A stretch of 38,155 nt of DNA from Thermocladium sp. (lineage in GTDB: Archaea; Thermoproteota; Thermoprotei; Thermoproteales; Thermocladiaceae), in NCBI GenBank assembly GCA_023269935.1, contig JAGDXC010000010.1:96027-134181 (forward strand), read 5' to 3'. Below the pieces are notes generated by a model. The model saw only the letters and a program-made list of their open reading frames with translations. It had not been told where the DNA came from and did not search any database. Made by a program: the position numbers and the translations under genes. This document shows positions 1-7,288 of this stretch, piece by piece (within the stretch, counting starts at the first letter, position 1; every line of letters begins with the position of its first letter).

Positions 1-2
1 GC

Positions 3-188
3 GCTCTCCTTCAACCCAAGTACCTGTGCCCAAGGTGCGGCGTGACCACTGATTACGAGGTGCATCACTGCGGCGCGAGAACAGTGAGGATCAGGTGGGG
101 AATAGCATCAAATGAATTAATCAATCTACTGGCGACATCCGTGGCCCTCGGCTTGGCCCTAATCCTTATTCACCCCATGCCTCCGTGA
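3..188 (+). CDS. C-terminal end of a DUF92-like (VTE6/TMEM19-type) membrane protein, 5' truncated by window edge
   Basis: An open frame enters from the left edge (third base) and stops with TGA at 186-188, giving about 61 residues. It shows a short zinc-knuckle-like stretch (CPRCG, then HHCG about 12 residues later), a polar linker with an NELINLLAT element, and a final hydrophobic segment of about 15 residues. In archaeal DUF92 proteins, as I remember the family, the C-terminus carries a CxxCG...HCG insert followed by an N-D-x-V-N element and a last membrane helix; this fragment fits that pattern. DUF92 proteins are related to plant phytyl-phosphate kinase VTE6. The end overlaps the convergent thiE by 23 bp. 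Only the tail is visible, so the family call is tentative. Confidence 0.5.
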   Translation, partial: ALLQPKYLCPRCGVTTDYEVHHCGARTVRIRWGIASNELINLLATSVALGLALILIHPMPP

Positions 189-783
189 ATGCTTTAGCCG
201 CCTTAACCGGGTCCTCCGCGCCAAGAACCGCCGAGATAACTGCAACACCCCATGCCCCCGCCTCCTTTATGAGGGGAACCTTATCCAGCGTTATCCCCCC
301 TATTGCGTACGCCGGCACATGTATTGCCTGTATTATTCTCCTTAATCCATCTATTCCGAGAACCTCGTAATCAGGCTTCGTGGGGCTTGGGAACACTGAT
401 CCAACGCCCAAGTAATTGGCGCCCCCCGCTTCCCCCTGCACTGCTTCACTTATTGAGCTTGCGCTCGCCCCAATTATCAGTTCACCGAATCTCTTCCTAA
501 CCTCAGCCACAGGAGCGTCCTCTACGCCGACGTGAACCCCATCGGCGTCCGATAATATAGCCACATCCACCCTATCATCAACTATGAATACTGCGCCGTA
601 CTCCCTACAGAGCCTCCCAATCTCCTTGGCCTCCTCCACCATTTCCCTAATGGATCCACTCTTCCTCCTGTACTGTATTATCCTGGACCCCCCCTCTAGG
701 AAGATCCTCGCCGCCTCCACGTGACTCCTCGCCCTGTAGCCCGTATCCGTTATCCCATAGAGCCCCCTGGGTAACTTAACCAT
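166..783 (-). CDS. thiE: Thiamine-phosphate synthase ThiE
   Basis: Couples 4-methyl-5-(2-phosphoethyl)thiazole with HMP diphosphate to give thiamine phosphate in the cytoplasm. The 205-residue TIM-barrel protein has the usual family length and motifs: QYR near residue 37 (diphosphate binding), DD at 69-70, GVHVG at 82-86, GVGSVFPSPTK at 126-136, IGGI at 161-164 and AVIS near 181. A TATA-like box at about 804-811 lies 25 bp upstream of the ATG, so the mRNA is probably leaderless and the start is secure. No other thi biosynthesis gene is adjacent, but a ThiN-domain regulator lies about 18 kb away at 18730-19647. A stand-alone ThiE is notable because many archaea use a ThiN domain for this step (family knowledge). 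Confidence 0.93.
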   Translation of the reverse strand: MVKLPRGLYGITDTGYRARSHVEAARIFLEGGSRIIQYRRKSGSIREMVEEAKEIGRLCREYGAVFIVDDRVDVAILSDADGVHVGVEDAPVAEVRKRFGELIIGASASSISEAVQGEAGGANYLGVGSVFPSPTKPDYEVLGIDGLRRIIQAIHVPAYAIGGITLDKVPLIKEAGAWGVAVISAVLGAEDPVKAAKAFTEAWGE

Positions 784-803
784 GTGGGCGCCTCACGGCA
801 AGT

Positions 804-811
804 TTTAATAA
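804..811 (-). promoter_or_regulatory. TATA box of thiE
   Basis: A TTATTAAA-like A/T box read on the minus strand. Its centre is about 25 bp upstream of the thiE ATG, the spacing seen throughout this window for leaderless genes. Confidence 0.6.
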
Positions 812-935
812 ACTCCTCCCCAGTTTGAGAAGGGGATTTAGTTTGCCTTCGCTTAATTGCGGCGACGCCGCTTATTGGGGCCCAATCATTGCCTTGAGCC
901 ACCCTTTAGGCCCGGTGCTTTCCAGGGAGAGCGCG

Positions 936-944
936 AAATATATA
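936..944 (+). promoter_or_regulatory. TATA box of the MarR-type regulator
   Basis: AAATATATA sits about 44 bp upstream of the ATG at 984. Transcription would start near 966, leaving an 18-nt leader with a Shine-Dalgarno-like GGGGAGTGAT at 969-978. This gene is therefore one of the few here with a leader and RBS. Confidence 0.55.
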
Positions 945-983
945 CACTGGACTCGGGGAACTGTTTTAGGGGAGTGATTTAGA

Positions 984-1418
984 ATGGGCGTGGATGCGAC
1001 GGATGTTTATGGGAGCATTGTCAAGATCTATAAATTGCTTCATAGGAGGCTCTCCGAGAAGATGGGCAATTCATCCCTCACGATACTGGACTTCTGGATA
1101 CTTAAGAGTTTAAGGGATGGCGCGAAGCCCATGGTTGAACTGGCAAACTCGCTTTACGTCACTCAAGCAGCCATCACTAACTCCGTGGATCGATTAGAGC
1201 AGAATGGCTTCGTGACTCGCAGCAAGGATAAGAGGGATAGGCGCATCAATATAATAAGCATAACGGGGAAGGGCGAGGAGTTCCTGAGGGAAATAGACGT
1301 GGCGTATAGGGAAATCGCCGCCGCCTCCCTCAAGGAATTAAGCAGCGAGGAACTAATTAACTTGGTAGGCCTCCTTGGAAAAGTGCTTAAGGGACTCTCG
1401 GAGACCCATGAACAATGA
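984..1418 (+). CDS. MarR-family winged-helix transcriptional regulator
   Basis: A 144-residue protein of typical MarR length, expected to be a dimeric DNA-binding repressor or activator. The winged helix is clear: helix-turn-helix around residues 50-75 (ELANSLYVTQAAITNSVDRL), then a basic wing with the MarR hallmark D-K-R-D-R-R near residues 86-91, and a long C-terminal dimerisation helix. An RBS-like GGGGAGTGAT precedes the ATG, and a TATA box lies at 936-944. The next gene downstream has its own TATA box 25 bp upstream of its start, so the two are probably not a strict operon, though the regulator may act on it. The ligand cannot be inferred. Confidence 0.88.
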   Translation: MGVDATDVYGSIVKIYKLLHRRLSEKMGNSSLTILDFWILKSLRDGAKPMVELANSLYVTQAAITNSVDRLEQNGFVTRSKDKRDRRINIISITGKGEEFLREIDVAYREIAAASLKELSSEELINLVGLLGKVLKGLSETHEQ

Positions 1419-1462
1419 TTTTAGGACCTGAAAATTAAGCATCCATACGTATTTGGCTACCC

Positions 1463-1470
1463 TTTTAAAC
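1463..1470 (+). promoter_or_regulatory. TATA box of the ferredoxin-domain protein
   Basis: TTTTAAAC is centred 26 bp upstream of the ATG at 1493, predicting a leaderless transcript and fixing the start. Confidence 0.6.
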
Positions 1471-1492
1471 GCGTGCCTCTGATCTTGGATAA

Positions 1493-2614
1493 ATGATCGA
1501 TTCACTGATAGTTAGTGAGTCTCTAGGCAATGGATTAGGCGATGCCCTATTAAGGGGATTCATTGATTCAGCGCTTAATCTTAGAACAACTGTGCTAATT
1601 AGTGAAGGGGACCTAGCTAAGTGGGGATCCAGCTACATGCCTATCCGCGGTTCCCTCCTCGTGATGGTCATGGGGGACGTGGATTGCCCGTGGGGAGCCA
1701 TATGCATGAGGCCCAGAGGCGAGGCAGCGATTAATGCGGTTAAGGAGGCCATTAACTATAGCGAAGTGGTTGAGGCGCCTTACGTGGCTATAATGGATGA
1801 GCAATCCATGGAGAAGGTCCATTCATTGCTCAGGGAGAAGCGGCGCCGCCTTCCCGTCTTTAATAAGAACTGGGTAATGGGTTACAGGTGGCTTAATCAC
1901 TCCTCTCGGGGAAACAAGATTAATTGGGCGCTCCATAGGCTCACATTGCTTGGGGTAGATGCTTCATACTCACCGCCTCAACCCGTGCCTAGGGTTGCCC
2001 CATCACCCCCAATAACGGTGGCCTACTTCATATATCTTTGCCTATATAAGTCACTATATGATCCAGTGAATGAGGTGGGGGTGCCGCTCGTGATCACCAG
2101 GATCGATATGGCGAGGCCAATAATTGGTGAGGGGGCGAGAGGTAACTTTAACCCAAGGCCAATCGCGTTCCTGCCTAGGATGGCTGCCGAGGTGCCGGAT
2201 ATGGCGGTCTCGAGACCCCTCGTTGCGGTTCACGAGGCGGTCAGGGTTGGCTATGATTATGGCCCAATAGTGGGCGTCATGAAGGAGGAGGACTTAATGG
2301 ATGGTCTTCTAGAGGGAGTATTGAGGAGGGCGGGGCTAATAGTCATTAGTGAAGATGGGGGAGACGCCTCATGCAGCGACGTGGCGTCGGCGCCCCTTGA
2401 GTCTCGTCTAGTGAGGGTGCGGGACATTAGGGCGACCCAGCGTCGTCCCTTGGTTCTCTCCGATGACTGTGATGCTTGCGGTGATTGCTTGCGATTGGGT
2501 TGCTCAGCGATAGGGGTTGAGGCTGGCCACCCAATTATTGATCCCGGTAAGTGCATTGGCTGCGGCCTTTGCCTGAGCGTCTGCAGTAGAGGCGCGATTC
2601 AGTGGTCTAATTAA
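1493..2614 (+). CDS. Unknown protein with C-terminal 2[4Fe-4S] domain resembling that of IorA
   Basis: 373 residues. The last 50 form two ferredoxin-type clusters: C326-x2-C-x2-C-x4-C337 and C354-x2-C-x2-C-x3-C364. The first cluster, with four residues before the last cysteine, is the spacing I associate with the C-terminus of indolepyruvate:ferredoxin oxidoreductase alpha subunit (IorA). The classical CP in both clusters is CS here. I cannot see the thiamine-diphosphate domain (GDG...N motif) or the pyrimidine domain of IorA; the first 320 residues show no family I recognise, so function is open. Being soluble and cluster-bearing, it is probably an electron-transfer or redox enzyme component. 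It lies between the MarR gene and rpoA2, with its own promoter. Confidence 0.7.
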   Translation: MIDSLIVSESLGNGLGDALLRGFIDSALNLRTTVLISEGDLAKWGSSYMPIRGSLLVMVMGDVDCPWGAICMRPRGEAAINAVKEAINYSEVVEAPYVAIMDEQSMEKVHSLLREKRRRLPVFNKNWVMGYRWLNHSSRGNKINWALHRLTLLGVDASYSPPQPVPRVAPSPPITVAYFIYLCLYKSLYDPVNEVGVPLVITRIDMARPIIGEGARGNFNPRPIAFLPRMAAEVPDMAVSRPLVAVHEAVRVGYDYGPIVGVMKEEDLMDGLLEGVLRRAGLIVISEDGGDASCSDVASAPLESRLVRVRDIRATQRRPLVLSDDCDACGDCLRLGCSAIGVEAGHPIIDPGKCIGCGLCLSVCSRGAIQWSN

Positions 2615-2665
2615 TGGATTTCGGGATACTGAAGCCTCGTTTCCCTGTTTTCTAGACAGTTAAAG

Positions 2666-2673
2666 TTTATAAA
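2666..2673 (+). promoter_or_regulatory. TATA box of rpoA2
   Basis: TTTATAAA is centred at about 2669.5. Adding 26 bp gives initiation near 2696, which favours the second ATG (2697) over the first (2685). Confidence 0.65.
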
Positions 2674-2696
2674 CGGCGTCATCTATGATTACTGAG

Positions 2697-3857
2697 ATGT
2701 CGACTTACTTATCCGCGGAGGAGATTAGGGCTAGGGTGGATAAGCTGCGGCAAGTTCTTCCGCCTAAGTTGTTGGATGAATTCTTAGCTAAGGCCAGCGA
2801 CGCGCGATTAACTGAGGATCAATTCAAGGAGGCCCTTAAGCTCCTAGTTCATGAGTATTATAGGGCTGTCGTGGATCCAGGGGAAGCAATTGGGGTAGTC
2901 ACGGCCCAAAGCGTTGGCGAACCATCTACTCAAATGATTCTCAGATCATTCCACTTCGCTGGGCTCAGGGAGTTCTCCATGGCGCTTGGATTACCCAGGT
3001 TGATCGAGGTCATTGATGCCAGGAAAAAGCCGGAGAGACCAATGATGACCGTGTACCTCCAGGAATCCATTAAGCATGATAGGGACAAGGCACTTGAGGT
3101 GGCTAAGCAGCTTCAATCAACCACTGTGGAGAACGTGGCTAAAGCCGTCAGCATAGATTACATAGCATCAACGATAATAATAGAGTTGAACGAGGAGCAG
3201 TTAAGGTATAAGGGAATAAGCGTCAGCGATGTTAAGAAAGTGCTGGATAGGGCTAAGGGCAAGGGCGGCGAGATAGAGGTGAATGGCTATACAATAATGG
3301 TTAAGGTGGATACAACGGAGCTCAGCAAGTTGAAGAAGGTGAGGGACAGGATACTGCAGACTAAGGTCAAGGGCATTAAGGGCATTAAGAAGGCGGTCGT
3401 CATTGAGGAGAAGGGGGAGTACATAATTCAAACGGAGGGCACTAATTTAGAGGCCGTCCTCCTACTGGATGGCGTGGATCACAGGAGAACCGTATCCAAC
3501 GATATTCACGAAATATCCGAGGTACTCGGCATTGAGGCTGCCAGGAGCGCCATAATAAACGAGATACAGAAGATCCTTCAAAGCCAGTCGCTTGAGGTTG
3601 ATGTGAGGCACTTAATGATGGTTGCGGACGTCATGACGTGGGACGGAGTGGTTAGGCAGGTGGGGAGGCATGGAGTTGCGGGCATGAAGGAGAGCCCACT
3701 CGCCAAGGCAGCCTTCGAGGTCACCGTTAAGAACCTGGTCGAGGCCTCCCTCAGGGGAGAGGCGGAGCGGTTTAAGGGAGTTGTGGAGAACGTTATAGCC
3801 GGCAAGTATATACCGATAGGCACTGGCTTCGTTGAGCTCCTCATGGAGATGAAGTAG
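2697..3857 (+). CDS. rpoA2: DNA-directed RNA polymerase subunit A'' (Rpo1C)
   Basis: C-terminal part of the largest RNA polymerase subunit, which archaea encode separately; it supplies the trigger loop, part of the jaw and the cleft. The diagnostic GEAIGVVTAQSVGEPSTQ begins near residue 62 and runs into the trigger loop (RSFHFAGL) and then GLPRLIEVIDARK. The C-terminus has the expected E-x-A-R-x-A-I-x-x-E and MTWDG...GRHG segments. The length of about 386 residues is normal. The trigger-loop residue usually Thr in Q-M-T-L is Ile (QMIL). I chose the ATG at 2697 because the TATA box predicts a start there; the alternative ATG at 2685 adds four residues. The gene stands alone: rpoB and rpoA1, its usual neighbours, are not in the window. 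The 3' end overlaps the convergent permease gene by 17 bp. Confidence 0.96.
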   Translation: MSTYLSAEEIRARVDKLRQVLPPKLLDEFLAKASDARLTEDQFKEALKLLVHEYYRAVVDPGEAIGVVTAQSVGEPSTQMILRSFHFAGLREFSMALGLPRLIEVIDARKKPERPMMTVYLQESIKHDRDKALEVAKQLQSTTVENVAKAVSIDYIASTIIIELNEEQLRYKGISVSDVKKVLDRAKGKGGEIEVNGYTIMVKVDTTELSKLKKVRDRILQTKVKGIKGIKKAVVIEEKGEYIIQTEGTNLEAVLLLDGVDHRRTVSNDIHEISEVLGIEAARSAIINEIQKILQSQSLEVDVRHLMMVADVMTWDGVVRQVGRHGVAGMKESPLAKAAFEVTVKNLVEASLRGEAERFKGVVENVIAGKYIPIGTGFVELLMEMK

Positions 3858-4707
3858 GCTCCTTAATATTGAGGCTCCTCCTCTGGCTTATATAGATCCC
3901 CACGAACATTATGGTTGCGCCAATCAATTCAAGCGTGGTTGGCGCCCTCCCCAGCACTAAGTAATTCAGCAAGATGGTTAGGGCTGGAACCAGGAAAACC
4001 ACTGAAACCGCCCTCGACACGCCCATGTGATTAATTATTAGGTTCCAGAAGAGAAATAATGCTGAGCCGCCCACTAGGCTTGTTTCCGCTAGATCCAGGA
4101 GGAACATGGGTTGAAGCCGTATCCTGATTCCCATGGGTATTGCAACCGCTATTAACATGAGGGAGCTAATTAACATTTGCATGGCTACCACATTCATTGG
4201 TTCCCTATTCCCCAGCTTCCTGAAGTAGACGCTGTAGAGTGCCCAGAATACGGCGTTTATCACCGTGAAGACGGCTCCAATTAATTCAACGCTGCCCAGG
4301 AACGAGATGTAGTACACCATGACTCCGAGAAAGCCTACAATGACTCCAATCACGTTTCCGCGGCTCGGGCTCTCGTGTAGCATGATCATCGAGAACGGCA
4401 CGGCGAATAGCGGCATTGTGTAGCTTAGCACCGCCGATGTGCCTGGATCCACGTAGGTGAGGCCGATAGCCCAGAACCCCGTGCTGGCGGCGGTGAAGGC
4501 CGATAGGAGGAGCATATCGGTGTCAATGATTGGATCAAGCCTATGCAGTGCTGCTAGGGGTATTGCTAGTGATGCGCCGGCCAATGCGTACCGGAGCGCC
4601 ATGAGGGTGAGGGGGTCAGAGTATGAGAGGCCGCTCTTCACAAAGAAGTAGTTGCTGGATGCGCTTAGTATATAGATCAGCAGGTACGCGTTTGTCTTCT
4701 TGCTCAT
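3841..4707 (-). CDS. EamA/DMT-superfamily drug/metabolite transporter
   Basis: Integral membrane protein of 288 residues with about ten hydrophobic helices arranged as two EamA repeats, the normal DMT size. Family hallmarks include the N-terminal S-x-x-N-Y helix, the first-repeat L-x-A-L-R-Y (residues about 33-40) and the P-L-F-A-V-P segment, and in the second repeat a W-A-L-Y-S-V-Y-F-R stretch. Substrates of this superfamily range from amino acids to nucleotide sugars and cannot be read from sequence. A box at about 4728-4737 lies 26 bp upstream of the ATG, predicting leaderless mRNA. It is convergent with, and overlaps, rpoA2, and diverges from the thermosome gene with 79 bp between starts. 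Confidence 0.87.
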   Translation of the reverse strand: MSKKTNAYLLIYILSASSNYFFVKSGLSYSDPLTLMALRYALAGASLAIPLAALHRLDPIIDTDMLLLSAFTAASTGFWAIGLTYVDPGTSAVLSYTMPLFAVPFSMIMLHESPSRGNVIGVIVGFLGVMVYYISFLGSVELIGAVFTVINAVFWALYSVYFRKLGNREPMNVVAMQMLISSLMLIAVAIPMGIRIRLQPMFLLDLAETSLVGGSALFLFWNLIINHMGVSRAVSVVFLVPALTILLNYLVLGRAPTTLELIGATIMFVGIYISQRRSLNIKEPTSSP

Positions 4708-4727
4708 GAATGGCGTCTGCGTTATGG

Positions 4728-4737
4728 ATTTAAAAAT
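4728..4737 (-). promoter_or_regulatory. TATA box of the DMT permease
   Basis: ATTTAAAAAT (read on the minus strand) is centred 26 bp upstream of the permease ATG at 4707. It is distinct from the thermosome box at 4763-4770, so this divergent pair has two separate promoters. Confidence 0.55.
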
Positions 4738-4762
4738 TGTGTCTTTTGCCTTGGGAGAAAAG

Positions 4763-4770
4763 TTTATATA
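4763..4770 (+). promoter_or_regulatory. TATA box of the thermosome gene
   Basis: TTTATATA is centred at 4766.5, giving a predicted initiation near 4793. This lies downstream of the ATG at 4787 and just upstream of the in-frame ATG at 4796. Confidence 0.6.
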
Positions 4771-4786
4771 GAACCGTTACTGGACG

Positions 4787-6472
4787 ATGTCAACTATGTC
4801 AGCCCAGCAATCGCAACCTAAGACGGGAGCTCAAGGTGTTCCTGTCTCGATATTAAAGGAGGGAAGCCAAAGAACAGTTGGAGCAGATGCGAGGAGAAGC
4901 AACATAATGGCCGCTAAAGTGGTTTCGGAAATTCTTCAAACAAGTCTTGGACCGAGGGGAATGGATAAATTATTGATAGATGCATTCGGCGACGTCACCA
5001 TAACCGGCGATGGAGCCACGATACTCAAGGAAATGGAGATCCAGCACCCAGCCGCTAAATTACTAGTGGAGATAGCCAAGGCCCAGGACGCGGAGGTCGG
5101 AGATGGAACAACAACCGTAGTGGTTCTGGCCGGCAAGATGCTTGAGAGCGCCGAGAGCCTACTGGATGAGGGCATTCACCCATCGATAATAATAGATGGT
5201 TATAAGAAGGCCATGGATTACGCCCTGGAAACCGCCAAGAGCGTCGCTATACCCATAGACATAACTAAGAAGGAGGAGCTAATCAAGGTGGTCGCAAATA
5301 GCTTGAGCAGTAAGGTAGTGGCCGAGGCCAGGGATTACTTGGCCCAAAAAGCAGTGGAGGCCGCGCTAATAGCTGCAGATAAGGTTAACGGCAGTTATGT
5401 TCTAGACCTTGACTGGATAAAGGTCGAGAAAAAGAAGGGAAAGAGCCTCTACGAGACTCAATTAATCCAGGGAATAGTGCTGGATAAGGAGGTTGTTCAC
5501 CCAGACATGCCTAAGAGGGTCCTCAACGCCAAGATAGCTCTCCTAGATGCGCCTCTGGAGATAGAGAAGCCCGAGTGGACCACTAAGATATCGGTTTCAT
5601 CGCCTCAACAAATAAAGGGCTACCTCGAGGAGGAGACAAGCATACTGAAGTCCTACGTCGATAAATTGAAGTCTATCGGGGTAAACGTAGTCATAGCCCA
5701 GAAGGGCATTGATGACACTGCCCAGCACTTCCTAGCGAAGGCCGGCATAATGGCGGTGAGGAGAGTGAAGAGGAGCGACATAGAGAAGCTGGTCAGGGCC
5801 ACCGGAGGAAAACTGGTCACCAATATAGAGGACTTGACTCCAAATGATCTTGGTTACGCTGGACTAGTGAAGGAGGAACGGGTTGGAGACGAGAAGATGG
5901 TGTTCGTGGAGCAGTGCAAGAACCCCAAGGCCGTCAGCATATTGATAAGGGGAGGATTCGAGAGGCTAGTGGATGAGGCGGAGAGGAATCTAGTGGATGC
6001 ATTGAGCGTGGTCTCCGACGTTATTGAGGAGCCATATATAGTGCCCGGCGGTGGAGCCGCAGAGATGGAGGTAGCTAAGGTTGTTAGGCAATATGCATCC
6101 AAGGTAAGCGGGAGGGAACAGTATGCAGTCGAAAGCTTTGCCTCGGCAATAGAAACCATACCGAAAACCCTCGCAGAGAATGCTGGTCTGGATGCAATAG
6201 ATATACTTACAGAGCTGAGGCACGTACATGAGAGCAAGGAGGATGGATGGAAGTATGGAGTAAATGCATTTTCAGGCAAGGTAACTGACATGACTGAGGG
6301 CAACATAGTTGAGCCGCTCTCGGTTAAGGTTCAAGCAATGAAGGCAGCCGTGGAGGCCATGACTATGATAATGAGAATAGATGAGATAATAGCCGCAAGC
6401 AAGATAGAGACTCCCAGCGGCAAGGGCGGTGAAGGCGGCGCCGGCGGAGAGAACCCGCCCAGCTTCGATTAA
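4787..6472 (+). CDS. thsA: Thermosome subunit (group II chaperonin)
   Basis: ATP-driven cytosolic folding chaperonin that forms stacked rings. The 561-residue length is typical. The equatorial ATPase motifs LGPRGMDK (54-61), GDGA (74-77) and GDGTTT (105-110) are intact, as are the C-terminal equatorial VPGGGAAE and the GLDAIDIL segment. The tail is glycine-rich (GGEGGAGG) rather than ending in the common GGM repeat. The spacing from the TATA box fits the second ATG (4796; MSAQQ...) better than the first, so the protein may be three residues shorter. The gene ends 16 bp before the convergent rpoG. Paralogues exist in most crenarchaea, so the alpha/beta letter is provisional. Confidence 0.97.
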   Translation: MSTMSAQQSQPKTGAQGVPVSILKEGSQRTVGADARRSNIMAAKVVSEILQTSLGPRGMDKLLIDAFGDVTITGDGATILKEMEIQHPAAKLLVEIAKAQDAEVGDGTTTVVVLAGKMLESAESLLDEGIHPSIIIDGYKKAMDYALETAKSVAIPIDITKKEELIKVVANSLSSKVVAEARDYLAQKAVEAALIAADKVNGSYVLDLDWIKVEKKKGKSLYETQLIQGIVLDKEVVHPDMPKRVLNAKIALLDAPLEIEKPEWTTKISVSSPQQIKGYLEEETSILKSYVDKLKSIGVNVVIAQKGIDDTAQHFLAKAGIMAVRRVKRSDIEKLVRATGGKLVTNIEDLTPNDLGYAGLVKEERVGDEKMVFVEQCKNPKAVSILIRGGFERLVDEAERNLVDALSVVSDVIEEPYIVPGGGAAEMEVAKVVRQYASKVSGREQYAVESFASAIETIPKTLAENAGLDAIDILTELRHVHESKEDGWKYGVNAFSGKVTDMTEGNIVEPLSVKVQAMKAAVEAMTMIMRIDEIIAASKIETPSGKGGEGGAGGENPPSFD

Positions 6473-6488
6473 AAACCTATTATAGAAT

Positions 6489-6803
6489 TCAATACTTAAT
6501 TCCTATATATAATTTTGTTCCGACTTGTGGCGCATTGCTTACATTATTAATGCTAATTATGAAGCCGCCGGCGGATGCCTTATAGGAATTATCGCTTGAT
6601 GCATAAACTATTCCCCACATATAGATGCTCCACTTGCTTGGATCATCCTTTTCTTCGGATATCTTTACATGAACTCTTTTACCGATGCCGGATGAGAAGC
6701 GGGACGGTATCTCTATCACTATATCATTGCCTAGGAATAACCTAGTTACTTGCCCCTCTGTTTCCAACTTGGTTACATCTAGGTCAGTTTCATATGAGTA
6801 CAT
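6489..6803 (-). CDS. rpoG: RNA polymerase subunit RpoG (Rpb8-like, Rpo8)
   Basis: 104 residues from the ATG at 6803. The C-terminal half carries the Rpb8-type pattern: Y-x-M-W-G-x-V-Y, then SAGGF about 13 residues later, then V-G-T-K-L-Y-I-G-I-K at the end. This corresponds to eukaryotic Rpb8 Y-M-M-Y-G-K-V-Y...YGG...R-V-Y. Rpb8 orthologues are known from hyperthermophilic Crenarchaeota and Korarchaeota, where the protein is a peripheral OB-fold subunit of RNA polymerase. A longer frame starts at 6911, but that extension runs through the promoter and the start of the divergent Sm gene. The start at 6803 is exactly 25 bp from the central TATA box. It is convergent with the thermosome gene. Confidence 0.78.
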   Translation of the reverse strand: MYSYETDLDVTKLETEGQVTRLFLGNDIVIEIPSRFSSGIGKRVHVKISEEKDDPSKWSIYMWGIVYASSDNSYKASAGGFIISINNVSNAPQVGTKLYIGIKY

Positions 6804-6824
6804 GATTTTCAATGTACCAAAGCA

Positions 6825-6832
6825 CTTAAAAG
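6825..6832. promoter_or_regulatory. Single central TATA box apparently shared by rpoG (minus) and the Sm-like gene (plus)
   Basis: CTTAAAAG, read CTTTTAAG on the other strand, is the only A/T box in the 49-bp gap. Its centre lies about 25 bp from the rpoG ATG (6803) and about 25 bp from the Sm-like ATG (6853). Both starts fit a leaderless mRNA driven from the same box in opposite directions. Confidence 0.6.
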
Positions 6833-6852
6833 CATTGCTTCGCTTTGCTTTC

Positions 6853-7272
6853 ATGTCGCTCGCCGAGAGCAATAGACGATTCCTAGTGGAGGTTGCCTCC
6901 ATGCTTGGCAAGAAAGTTATTGTAAATACTGAAACTGGTTACTATAGGGGAACCTTGGTTGGAATGGATAATAACCTCAACATAGTGCTAAGTGAGGCCG
7001 TAAACGATAAGGGAGAGAAGGCAAGCAAAGTTCTGATATCATTCAGTAATTGGCGCGAGGTTATCTTGATTGAGCAATACTTGGATCTAGCCGATTTCGC
7101 CAAGGAACTGGATAAGTATTTCCCGGGAATGGTAAAATACATACAAGAAGCAAACATTATCCAAGTTGGGGAAGGCGTTAGGGTTACTCAAAATGGTATA
7201 GAGGGATCCGGATTAACGGCTAAACGCGTGAAGGAGCTTTTCGATAACTACCTAAAGAGGAGACAAGCATAA
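6853..7272 (+). CDS. Sm-like archaeal protein, two-domain SmAP3 type
   Basis: 139 residues from ATG 6853. Residues 1-75 contain an Sm fold: L-x-x-x-L-G-K-K-V-I-V-N (Sm1 strand), then Y-Y-R-G-T-L-V-G-M-D-N-N-L-N-I-V-L-S-E (Sm1 signature), then V-L-I-S-F-S-N-W-R-E-V-I (Sm2-like). A second domain of about 60 residues follows, with a helical L-D-L-A-D-F-A-K-E-L-D segment. This matches the heterodomain SmAP3 described in Pyrobaculum aerophilum (about 130 residues), an RNA-binding ring-forming protein. An upstream in-frame extension to 6685 is rejected because it runs through rpoG and the promoter. The gene is followed after 16 bp by arcTGT, so an RNA-metabolism operon is likely. Confidence 0.82.
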   Translation: MSLAESNRRFLVEVASMLGKKVIVNTETGYYRGTLVGMDNNLNIVLSEAVNDKGEKASKVLISFSNWREVILIEQYLDLADFAKELDKYFPGMVKYIQEANIIQVGEGVRVTQNGIEGSGLTAKRVKELFDNYLKRRQA

Positions 7273-7278
7273 CGCTCC

Positions 7279-7285
7279 GGAGGGG
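7279..7285 (+). promoter_or_regulatory. Shine-Dalgarno of arcTGT
   Basis: GGAGGGG, starting 10 bp upstream of the ATG at 7289, directly after the Sm-like stop codon. It supports translation as the second gene of an operon. Confidence 0.6.
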
Positions 7286-7288
7286 CAA

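Noticed and set aside
784..983. Search for a tRNA in the GC-rich gap upstream of the MarR gene
   Set aside because: No T-loop (GGTTCRANNCC) or cloverleaf pairing could be found; the gap holds only the thiE and MarR promoters.
5854..6306. 150-residue open frame antisense to the thermosome gene
   Set aside because: Serine-rich mirror of thermosome codons, no promoter box, and it lies entirely within a highly conserved gene.
6685..6852. N-terminal extension of the Sm-like protein
   Set aside because: It is antisense to rpoG and not Sm-like in sequence; ATG 6853 fits the promoter.
6804..6911. N-terminal extension of rpoG to 6911
   Set aside because: It crosses the promoter and the divergent Sm-like start; the RpoG family length and the TATA spacing fit 6803.
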